A program made the translations under genes and the position numbers. Shown here in pieces: positions 7,306 to 14,731 of a stretch of DNA of 16,335 nt. This stretch comes from Chloroflexota bacterium. GTDB lineage: Bacteria; Chloroflexota; Dehalococcoidia; GIF9; UBA5629. Under the pieces are notes generated by a model, which had not been told where the DNA came from, did not search any database, and saw nothing but the letters and a program-made list of their open reading frames with translations. The stretch spans positions 1-16,335 of the forward strand of contig VGOF01000008.1 in NCBI GenBank assembly GCA_016875975.1, written 5' to 3'. The stretch's first letter is position 1; each line of letters starts with the position of its first letter.

Positions 7306-7404
7306 TGCGAAACGCCCAGAGGAACAACCACAAAGCATAAATATCCACGAAAAAATTCGGCGAAATACACTTCACCAGGGAGAAGTTAGGAGCATACTGA
7401 AGTA

Positions 7405-8748
7405 ATGAAGTCTATACTGGTAGCCAACCGCGGTGAAATAGCTAGGCGCATAGTCAGAACCGCAAAAAGGCTTGGCATTGAGACGATCGCCATCCATTCA
7501 GATGCTGATGAGACCGCACTATTCGTACAGGAAGCTGACAAGGCAATAAAAATCAGTGGCAATCGACCTCGAGATAGTTATCTCAACATGGACCACATTG
7601 TCAGCATAGCTAAAGAGCTAAAAATAGATGCCATCCATCCAGGCTACGGGTTTTTAGCAGAGAGATGGGAATTCGCCCAAAAATGCGAACAGGAAGGCGT
7701 GACATTTATCGGCCCAAAATCTGCAGTAATCCACACTATGGGTGACAAAGCCCGCTCCAGGGAAATCGCTACCAGCATAGGTATACCGATACCACCGGGG
7801 AGTGAGATTCTACGCAATACTGGGGAAGCAAAAGAATGGGCAGAAAAACTAGCTTTTCCTGTCATCTTCAAAGCTTCCGCTGGGGGTGGGGGAATCGGAA
7901 TGAAAAGGGTCGAGAAGGTTGAGGATGTTGAGGAGGCGTTTGAGGAGGCTTCGAATCGCGCCAGGATGGCCTTCGGAGATGACCGAGTCTACATTGAGAA
8001 GTATATGGATTCGCCTCATCACATTGAAATTCAGATTCTCGGGGATGAAAAAGGCGAGGTAGTCACATTCCCTGAAAGAGAATGCTCGGTACAGCGACGG
8101 CACCAGAAGGTTATCGAGGAATCACCATCCCCCTTTGCCACACCAGAGCTAAGACAAAGCCTGAGACAATCAGCCAAAAAACTAGCCGAGAAGCTTGGGT
8201 ATACCAATGCTGGAACAGTGGAATTTGTTGTCGACAGGAATCGAAACTTCTATTTCTTAGAAGTCAACACTAGGCTGCAGGTAGAACATCCCATTACGGA
8301 AATGATAACCGGGTTTGACCTGGTTGAACAGCAGGTCAGAATTGCATCTGGCGAACCATTAACCATCGACGAGGCGAGAATAGCATGGAAAGGGTGGGCG
8401 CTGGAGGCACGTATCTATGCTGAAGACTCCGAGAACTTCTACCCTTCTCCAGGGAAACTTACTTCCTACGTTGAGCCTGGGGGAGACGGAATAAGAGTCG
8501 ACTCCGGCTACAAAACTGGTGATACCATCAGCCAATTCTATGATCCTCTGGTTGCCAAGTTGATTACCTGGGGAGAAGACAGAGACAAAGCCAATAGTAA
8601 GATGTTACAAGCCCTGGCTACCTATGAGATAACAGGCATTAAAAACAATATACCTTTCTTGAAACAGGCCTTTGATTCAGCGCTTTTCAAAACGGGCAAT
8701 TACGATACTCATTTCATATCTAAGTTGAAGGAGAAGAGCAATGGCTGA
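7405..8748 (+). CDS. Biotin carboxylase subunit of a multi-subunit acyl-CoA carboxylase
   Basis: A 447-residue ATP-grasp enzyme that carboxylates biotin using ATP and bicarbonate. N-terminus ILVANRGEIARRI, HPGYGFLAE (78-86), glycine-rich ATP loop KASAGGGGIGMKRV (156-169), RRHQKVIEESPSP with K235, catalytic loop EVNTRLQVEH (286-295; E286, N288, R290, E294) and ALEARIYAED with R336 are all present. The length matches a stand-alone biotin carboxylase without a fused biotinyl domain; a separate biotinyl domain is encoded at 12014. AGGAG is 12 bases before the ATG, a rather long spacing, but the N-terminus matches the family. The last 8 bases overlap the carboxyltransferase start, so the two are translationally coupled. 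Substrate class is set by the carboxyltransferase, not by this subunit. Confidence 0.95.
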   Translation: MKSILVANRGEIARRIVRTAKRLGIETIAIHSDADETALFVQEADKAIKISGNRPRDSYLNMDHIVSIAKELKIDAIHPGYGFLAERWEFAQKCEQEGVTFIGPKSAVIHTMGDKARSREIATSIGIPIPPGSEILRNTGEAKEWAEKLAFPVIFKASAGGGGIGMKRVEKVEDVEEAFEEASNRARMAFGDDRVYIEKYMDSPHHIEIQILGDEKGEVVTFPERECSVQRRHQKVIEESPSPFATPELRQSLRQSAKKLAEKLGYTNAGTVEFVVDRNRNFYFLEVNTRLQVEHPITEMITGFDLVEQQVRIASGEPLTIDEARIAWKGWALEARIYAEDSENFYPSPGKLTSYVEPGGDGIRVDSGYKTGDTISQFYDPLVAKLITWGEDRDKANSKMLQALATYEITGIKNNIPFLKQAFDSALFKTGNYDTHFISKLKEKSNG

Positions 8749-10312
8749 CAAAATAAAGCGGGAAGTCGAAAAACTTTATGCCCTCCGTGAAGAGATCAGG
8801 AAAATGGGAGGCGAGGAGGCCGTAAGGAAGCATCACGAAAAGGGAAAGTTAACAGCCCGAGAGCGCCTCGACCTCTTAATAGAAAAGGGCACATTTGTTG
8901 AAGTCGGCATGCTAGGAAGTGAATTTGGGGTAGCCGAGCTTCAACCTGCTGATGGAGTCATCACCGGCTATGGCAAGATGAATGACGGTGTCACGCTCAG
9001 GGATGTAGCGGTTGCCGCTTATGATTTCACGGTAAGGGGCGGCTCTATGGGCATTACAAACGAAAGGAAGGTATCCCGTATCAGGGAAATCGCTCTCAAA
9101 CAAAGAATCCCTATGATATGGCTGGGGGATTCAGGAGGTGCCAGGGTAAGTGGTGGAGGTCTCTCTGGTGATATGATACCCATGTTCGCTGATTCTGGAT
9201 ACCTTTTCAAAGAAGAATCACTGATGTCTGGCGTAATTCCCTTAGTCGCAGCTATGTTGGGTCCCGGATATGCTGGCACAGCCTATATTCCTGGCCTTTC
9301 CGATTTCGTTCCCATGGTTAAAGGAACCAGCTTTATGGGACTAGGCGGCCCATCACTGGTAAAAATGGTAATAAAAGAGACACTTACCGAGGACGAGCTG
9401 GGAGGCTCTAAAGTTCACTGCGAAATAAGTGGTTGCGGTGACTTGGAGGTCAAGTCAGACGAGGAATGTATCAAAGCTATCAAAGATTACCTATCCTTCT
9501 TTCCTCAGAACTGTGACCAAAAACCACTTCGCAAAAGTTGGGATGGAGACCCTGAAGCTCTAATCGCCGACGGTATATTGAGCGTTATCCCGGATAGCCC
9601 CCGCGAAGCTTTTGATATGCACGAGCTCATAAGATACATCGTGGACGACCGCCATTTCTTCGAGATAAAACCGAGATGGGCAAGAAATATCATTGTCGGG
9701 TTCGGCAGGCTAGCAGGTTATCCAGTCGGATTTATTGCAAACAACCCCATGTTCTACGGCGGAGTCATCGATATCGATGCCGCTGATAAAGCCGCTCGCT
9801 TTATCTGGCTTTGCGATGCCTTTAATATCCCTCTACTGTTCCTCTCCGATGTTCCTGGTTTCATGGTAGGGTCGAAAGCAGAAAAATCTGGAATAATCAG
9901 GCACGGCGCCAAAATGATTCATGCCGTAGCCGAAGCCACCGTTCCAAAATTTACACTGATTGTGAGAAAATCCTACGGGGCTGGCTACTACGCCATGTGC
10001 GGGCGATCGTTTGACCCAGATTTGCTGATCGCTTATCCCGGCGCAGAGATAGCAGTAATGGGCCCAGAGGGCATGGTATCCATTTTTGCCAGAAAACAGC
10101 TCGCTGAAGCCGAAAACCCTCAAGAGATGGTAGAGCACCTTGCCGATGAGATAAGACCGCAATTTGATATTCAGAAAACAGCCCGGTATGGCATTGTAGA
10201 CGAAGTCATTGACCCCAGGGAGACTAGAAAGGTCCTTATCAGGGCTTTAGAATTTACTAAAGACAAGAAGATATTCCGCCATCCCAGGAAACACGGGGTC
10301 TACCCAGTATAA
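8741..10312 (+). CDS. Acyl-CoA carboxylase carboxyltransferase (PccB/MccB-like)
   Basis: A 523-residue carboxyltransferase with both crotonase-like halves in one chain, normal for PccB, MmdA and methylcrotonyl-CoA carboxylase beta. N half: KLTARERLDLLIEKGTF (36-52), DSGGARVSGG (130-139) and ELGGSKVHCEISG (219-231). C half: FYGGVIDIDAADKAARFI (338-355), DVPGFMVGSKAEKSGIIRHG (370-389), and KSYGAGYYAMCGRSFDP (410-426) then YPGAEIAVMGPEG. The GAG-Y-MCGR stretch is closer to methylcrotonyl/geranyl-CoA carboxylases (GAGNYGMCGR) than to propionyl-CoA carboxylases, so a branched or longer 2-enoyl-CoA substrate is my inference. AAGGAG lies 7 bases before the ATG. The decarboxylating sodium-pump members of the family are an alternative, but no membrane pump subunits are present. 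Confidence 0.93.
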   Translation: MADKIKREVEKLYALREEIRKMGGEEAVRKHHEKGKLTARERLDLLIEKGTFVEVGMLGSEFGVAELQPADGVITGYGKMNDGVTLRDVAVAAYDFTVRGGSMGITNERKVSRIREIALKQRIPMIWLGDSGGARVSGGGLSGDMIPMFADSGYLFKEESLMSGVIPLVAAMLGPGYAGTAYIPGLSDFVPMVKGTSFMGLGGPSLVKMVIKETLTEDELGGSKVHCEISGCGDLEVKSDEECIKAIKDYLSFFPQNCDQKPLRKSWDGDPEALIADGILSVIPDSPREAFDMHELIRYIVDDRHFFEIKPRWARNIIVGFGRLAGYPVGFIANNPMFYGGVIDIDAADKAARFIWLCDAFNIPLLFLSDVPGFMVGSKAEKSGIIRHGAKMIHAVAEATVPKFTLIVRKSYGAGYYAMCGRSFDPDLLIAYPGAEIAVMGPEGMVSIFARKQLAEAENPQEMVEHLADEIRPQFDIQKTARYGIVDEVIDPRETRKVLIRALEFTKDKKIFRHPRKHGVYPV

Positions 10313-10323
10313 GGAGACAGGCA

Positions 10324-11109
10324 ATGTACCAGACAATAACAACTGAAGTAAAAGATAAAATAGCCACAGTTACCCTCTCCCGCGAAGACAGGCGGAATGC
10401 AATTTCGCCAACTATGATATCGGAGCTTCTCGATGCCTTGAATGAATATGATGGCGACCCAAATGCACAGGTCATAGTGCTCACCGGAGCCGGCAGCAAG
10501 GTGTTTTGCGCCGGGGCTGACTTCGGTGAATCTATGGGTACTACTGGAAGTCTAGTTGACCGATATGAAGGACAAAGGAAATTCGCCGAGCTTTTCAAGG
10601 TGATCAAAGGGTTGAAGAAGCCCATTGTAGGGCGGATTAACGGCCATGCCATGGGTGGAGGCTTCGGCTTAGCTTGCGCTTGCGACATAGTAATTGCCGC
10701 CGATGATTGCCGCTTTGGAACACCGGAAATAAATGTGGGGCTTTTCCCCTACATAATCATGGCAACGTTATTACGGTTTACTTCATCGCCAAAACGGCTA
10801 CTGGAGATGATGCTTACCGGAGAGAGAATAGAAGCTAAGGAAGCACAGCAACTCGGTATCGTAAATCACATTGTCCCCAGAGAGCAACTAGACGTCAAGA
10901 TAAACGAAGTCACCCAGAAAATAGCTGGCAAAAGCCCAGCTATCCTAAGGCTGGGCCGGAGAGCCTTCTACACCATGCGCGATATGGAATACGAAAAAGC
11001 TTTAGAGTTCTTGGCTTCAATGCTAACCATAAATACTATGGCTGAGGATGTAGCCGAAGGCATTGCCGCTTTCTTAGAAAAGCGTGAGCCAGCCTGGAAA
11101 GGAAAATAG
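10324..11109 (+). CDS. Crotonase-family enoyl-CoA hydratase/isomerase, LiuC-like
   Basis: A 261-residue single-domain crotonase. The oxyanion-hole segments FCAGADFGE (61-69) and HAMGGGFGLA (108-117) are present. In classical enoyl-CoA hydratase two Glu act; here the first position is Gly (G115) while the second, E135 in FGTPEINVGLFP, is kept. Bacterial methylglutaconyl-CoA hydratases of the LiuC type show the same Gly/Glu pattern, which fits the adjoining carboxylase. Isomerases and other crotonases can also lack the first Glu, so exact chemistry is uncertain. AAGGAG stands 7 bases before the ATG, and the gene begins 11 bases after the carboxyltransferase stop. Confidence 0.9.
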   Translation: MYQTITTEVKDKIATVTLSREDRRNAISPTMISELLDALNEYDGDPNAQVIVLTGAGSKVFCAGADFGESMGTTGSLVDRYEGQRKFAELFKVIKGLKKPIVGRINGHAMGGGFGLACACDIVIAADDCRFGTPEINVGLFPYIIMATLLRFTSSPKRLLEMMLTGERIEAKEAQQLGIVNHIVPREQLDVKINEVTQKIAGKSPAILRLGRRAFYTMRDMEYEKALEFLASMLTINTMAEDVAEGIAAFLEKREPAWKGK

Positions 11110-11126
11110 CTGAGAGGAGAGAGACT

Positions 11127-11984
11127 ATGGGCTTAGAAGACAAGGTTGTAATAAGCGCAGCGCTAACCGGTGTGGCAGCAAACAGAGACCAGTGCAAATG
11201 GATCCCCTACACACCACAGGAGATTGCTGAAGAGGCATTACACGCCTACAATGCAGGGGCCTCAATAGTACACATCCACGGTCGTGAATACGATGGCACT
11301 CCGTCATAGAGAGTCGAAATTTTCCGGGAAATTATGCAAGAGGTCAGAAAAAGATGCCCCGTCATCATCAACTTTTCCACCGGGGCAGTAGGTGTGGACA
11401 GAGATACCAGAATTGCCCACATCCGAGAGGTGAAACCAGAAATAGCAGCGCTGAACATGGGTTCCATGAATTATGCGAAATATAGCCCCAAGCGCAAAGG
11501 GTTTGTCTTTTCCCTGGTTTTCCAAAACCCCTTTGATGACATCATGTTCTTCCTGGATACCATGGTCAAAAACGGCGTGAAGCCCGAGTGCGAATGCTTT
11601 GACCTGGGACACGTGGAAAGCGTAATTCCATTGATGGACATGGGAATATTGAAACACCTCCAGATTAGCTTAGTCATGGGTGTAGTCGGCGGCATGGCTG
11701 CTACCTCAAGAAATCTAACACATGTGTCAAGTGTGGTACCACCAGGCATAGCCTGGCAAGTCATCGGAATCAGCCAGGACCAATGGCTCCTCATAGCAAC
11801 CGCTCTAGCCCTGGGTGGAAATATAAGAGTAGGACTGGAAGATAACTTTTATTTGGCTCCTGGTGTAATGGCGCAAGGCAATGGCCCACTCGTAGAGAAA
11901 GCCGTAAGGATGGCCAGAGACATAGGAAGAGAACCAGCAACAGTGGAAGAAGCCAGGGTCATTTTGGGAATAAACAGGCAATAA
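11127..11984 (+). pseudogene. BKACE (DUF849) beta-keto acid cleavage enzyme, interrupted by in-frame TAG
   Basis: Read through codon 61, this is a 285-position protein of usual length for BKACE, the Zn-dependent TIM-barrel family that converts a beta-keto acid plus acetyl-CoA to acetoacetate plus an acyl-CoA. The first 60 codons carry the start, YTPQEIAEEA and the metal-binding VHIHGRE (H49, H51). A TAG at 11307-11309 follows DGTPS. The same frame then continues at once (RVEIFREIM) with INFSTG, the FDLGHVES segment, and GNIRVGLEDN containing R234 and the third metal ligand E238, to a TAA. No other defect is seen. A GAGGAG site precedes the ATG by 7 bases. The second part has an internal ATG at 11334 but only a weak RBS, and alone it lacks the His pair. 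Nonsense mutation, sequencing error or readthrough are the options; CAG to TAG is the simplest single change. Confidence 0.85.
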
Positions 11985-12013
11985 CTAAAACAGGAAGGTG
12001 AGTTGAACCAGCA

Positions 12014-12226
12014 ATGACAGAGATACTATCACCCATCACCGGCAGTGTTTGGAAGATCATAGCTCAAGTAGGAACACAGGTAAACGAAGGCGACACTGTG
12101 GTCATACTTGAATCCATGAAAATGGAAATCAAGGTAAAGTCTCCACATGATGGCAAGGTGGCGGAAATCAAAGTAAAAGAAGGCGATTCCATTCTAGAAG
12201 ACGACATCATAGCCATTGTTGAATAA
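12014..12226 (+). CDS. Biotin carboxyl carrier protein, free-standing biotinyl domain
   Basis: A 70-residue protein consisting only of the biotinyl/lipoyl beta-barrel. LSPITGSVWKI opens it and LESMKMEIKV holds the modification site, Lys 36. The Met-Lys-Met context is the biotin form. GDSILEDDIIAIVE closes the fold. It lacks the Ala/Pro-rich N-terminal arm of AccB-type carriers and resembles the short attachment proteins of the Bacillus yngHB type. It supplies the third part of the carboxylase whose other two subunits are encoded at 7405-10312. A purine-rich AGGAAGGTGAG ends 11 bases before the ATG. The nearby TTG at 12003 is out of frame. Confidence 0.92.
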   Translation: MTEILSPITGSVWKIIAQVGTQVNEGDTVVILESMKMEIKVKSPHDGKVAEIKVKEGDSILEDDIIAIVE

Positions 12227-12258
12227 GAGATGGCATAACATCGACAGAGGAGAAATCA

Positions 12259-13449
12259 ATGGATTTCAGATTCACCAAAGAGGAAGAAACCTTTCGACAA
12301 GAAGTTCGGGAATGGCTCAAGCAAGAAATTCCCCAGCGATGGCTGGAACTTGGTCCCATTTTCTGGGAGGAGACCGAAGAATCCTGGATACTTTCGCGCC
12401 AATTTCAGCGCAAGCTAGGCCACAAAGGATGGTTGGCTCCGGCTTACCCCAAAGAATACGGAGGCCTAGAATTAAGCCATACAAAGCGTCTTATTTTAGC
12501 CGAAGAGCTGGCCTACAACAGAGCACCGATAAGCGTGGAGGTCGAGATCTCCGTAAACTGGGTCGGCCCAGCCCTCATGCTATTCGGCACAGAAGAACAG
12601 AAAAGTAAATATGTTACAGGCGTCGCTAAAGGCGATATCATTTTCTGCCTGGGATACAGCGAGCCAAATGCAGGCTCTGATCTTGCCTCCCTGCAGACTC
12701 GTGCTGTGGAGTCTGGCGATTATTATATTATCAACGGCCAGAAGATATGGACAAGCTATGCTCACTACGCCGACTATTGCTGGTTGGCAGCCAGAACCGA
12801 CGCCAATGTCCCCAAGCATAAGGGGATTAGCATGATACTCATCGATATGAAGACGCCTGGAATCACCATCCGCCCTCTTATAAATATACTGAACCATCAT
12901 TCTTTCAACGAGGTTTTTTTTGACGATGTCCGGGTTCCAAAAGCTAACTTGGTCGGGCAAAAGAACAATGGCTGGTACCAACTGGCCATGGCGCTTGATT
13001 TCGAACGCTCCTCCGTTGGATATGCGGCCGCAAACCAGAGGACCATCGAGGAATTAGTCCGGTATGCCAAAGAGACAAAATATAACGGGAAATCCCTCGC
13101 CGATGACCCGCTAATCAGGAACGAATTGGCAAGTATAGCCGTGGAAAACGAAATCGCCCGAATGATGAATTACCGCATTGCCTGGATGTATAGCAAAGGA
13201 ATGCATCCCAGTTACGAGTCCTCAATGTCGATGGTATTCACCAGCGAGATTACCAGGCATGTGGCCAACGTGGGCATGAAGACCCTGGGACACTATGGGG
13301 AGCTTGACCAGGATTCCAAATGGGCAGTCATGAATGCCAGATTCATGCGCATGTGCCTGTGCTCACTCTCAATAGGGCTTGGTGGTGGTACCAACGAAAT
13401 ACAGCGCAACATCATTGCTATGCGCGGCTTGGGACTGCCACGCCACTGA
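12259..13449 (+). CDS. Acyl-CoA dehydrogenase 2 (FadE-like, isovaleryl-type catalytic Glu)
   Basis: A 396-residue FAD dehydrogenase with YSEPNAGSDL (133-142), NGQKIWTS (159-166), PGITIRPL (200-207), FNEVFFDDVRVPK (216-228) and the C-terminal GGGTNEIQRNIIAMRGLGLP. The canonical YEGT catalytic Glu is replaced (GGGT at 375-378), but E249 in ALDFER sits at the position of the catalytic Glu of isovaleryl-CoA and long-chain dehydrogenases. The sequence type resembles actinobacterial FadE subunits that act on CoA esters of steroids and other bulky acids, many of them in alpha2-beta2 complexes. It is a clear paralogue of the next gene. GAGGAG lies 6 bases before the ATG. It begins 32 bases after the biotinyl gene, probably in the same transcript. 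Confidence 0.92.
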   Translation: MDFRFTKEEETFRQEVREWLKQEIPQRWLELGPIFWEETEESWILSRQFQRKLGHKGWLAPAYPKEYGGLELSHTKRLILAEELAYNRAPISVEVEISVNWVGPALMLFGTEEQKSKYVTGVAKGDIIFCLGYSEPNAGSDLASLQTRAVESGDYYIINGQKIWTSYAHYADYCWLAARTDANVPKHKGISMILIDMKTPGITIRPLINILNHHSFNEVFFDDVRVPKANLVGQKNNGWYQLAMALDFERSSVGYAAANQRTIEELVRYAKETKYNGKSLADDPLIRNELASIAVENEIARMMNYRIAWMYSKGMHPSYESSMSMVFTSEITRHVANVGMKTLGHYGELDQDSKWAVMNARFMRMCLCSLSIGLGGGTNEIQRNIIAMRGLGLPRH

Positions 13450-13498
13450 CCTGTATGAGTTCTGCCAGACATCACATATTAAGGGGAACTAAATAATC

Positions 13499-14695
13499 AT
13501 GGATTTTCGCTTCAGCGAGCAGGAGAAGGCTTTCCAAAAAGAGGTCGAAGATTTCATAAAGCAAGAACTCCCTCCTCGCTATACAGAAAAAAGCGTATAT
13601 TGGCCAGGAGGTTATGGGACTATTGCCGAATTCGAGGAGATTATCCCAGAAATCGATCACTTCCGGCATCGGCTAGGTGAAAAGGGATGGCTCACCATGT
13701 CATGGCCCAGGGAATACGGCGGCGCCAGCCGTACTCACATTGAACGGGCTATCTTCGGCGAGCGAATGAGTTATTATAGGGCACCAGGACCAGAAGTCGC
13801 CGTACTGATCGGTGGACCCACCATCCTCCGCTTCGGCAGTGAGGAGATGAAGAGAGAATGGTTGCCTGGCATAGCCAGAGGTGATACCAAGTTCTGGCTA
13901 GCCTACAGCGAACCCAATGCCGGCTCAGACCTCGTCTCCTTGCAAACCCGTGCCACTGAAGACGGGGATGACCTTATCATCAATGGACAGAAAATATGGA
14001 GCAGTGGTGCTCATATAGCAGGCTACGCCTGGATGGTAGTTAGGACAGACCCTTCAGCACCACCACACAAGGGCATTTCGTTGATTATTGTCGATAACAA
14101 ATCGCCAGGCATCACTATTCGTCCGCTCATGAACATATGCAATCGGCATTCATTCAACGAGGTATTTTTCGACAATGTTCGTGCCCCAAAGAAAAACATC
14201 GTCGGCGAGAAGAACAAGGGATGGTATTACTTAATGGTAGCCCTGGACTTTGAGCGATTGATTACGCCGATCGGAGGCTTCAAACGAACACTGGAAGAAT
14301 TAACACAATATGCCAGGCATACAAAACACAACGGCCAGGCTCTATGTCAGAATGCCTTGATAAGAAACAAACTGGCAGAAATGGCAATCCAGACCGAAGT
14401 TGCATACATGTTCTTCTGGCAAACAGCCTGGATGCTCGACCGAGGACTCATGCCCAACATCGAAGCTTCTCTGCTGAAACTGTTCACCACACAACTGAGT
14501 CAAAAGCTGGCCGAAGTTGGAATGCAGGTGTTGGGACACTATGGCCAGCTAGATGAAACATCAAAATTTGTCCCCCTCAGAGGAAGAGTGTGTCTTGGCT
14601 ATCTAGACTGCATCTCAGCTCTAGTCGGCGCAGGCACCTCTGAAATCCAGCGCAATATCATCGCTATGCGAGGACTAGGATTGCCCCTGACATAA
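13499..14695 (+). CDS. Acyl-CoA dehydrogenase 3 (FadE-like paralogue)
   Basis: A 398-residue paralogue of dehydrogenase 2, sharing the opening MDFRF, YSEPNAGSDL (137-145 region), IINGQKIW, PGITIRPL, HSFNEVFFD, ALDFER and the ending EIQRNIIAMRGLGLP. Again the C-terminal catalytic position is not Glu (GAGT at 377-380), and E252 in DFER is the likely base. It differs from dehydrogenase 2 mainly near residues 30-55 (an insertion, YWPGGYGTIAEFEEI) and in the helical region around 300-370, consistent with a tandem duplication followed by a change of substrate or partner. AAGGGGA is 11 bases before the ATG, a long spacing. 49 bases separate it from dehydrogenase 2. Confidence 0.92.
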   Translation: MDFRFSEQEKAFQKEVEDFIKQELPPRYTEKSVYWPGGYGTIAEFEEIIPEIDHFRHRLGEKGWLTMSWPREYGGASRTHIERAIFGERMSYYRAPGPEVAVLIGGPTILRFGSEEMKREWLPGIARGDTKFWLAYSEPNAGSDLVSLQTRATEDGDDLIINGQKIWSSGAHIAGYAWMVVRTDPSAPPHKGISLIIVDNKSPGITIRPLMNICNRHSFNEVFFDNVRAPKKNIVGEKNKGWYYLMVALDFERLITPIGGFKRTLEELTQYARHTKHNGQALCQNALIRNKLAEMAIQTEVAYMFFWQTAWMLDRGLMPNIEASLLKLFTTQLSQKLAEVGMQVLGHYGQLDETSKFVPLRGRVCLGYLDCISALVGAGTSEIQRNIIAMRGLGLPLT

Positions 14696-14731
14696 CTCTA
14701 TTGTGGTTTCAAAATATTTTGGAGGCGAAAG

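Noticed and set aside
11307..11309. Pyrrolysine or genome-wide TAG recoding as the explanation for the BKACE stop
   Set aside because: TAG ends at least five other genes in the window, no Pyl genes are seen, and BKACE is not a known Pyl protein. Local readthrough is not excluded.
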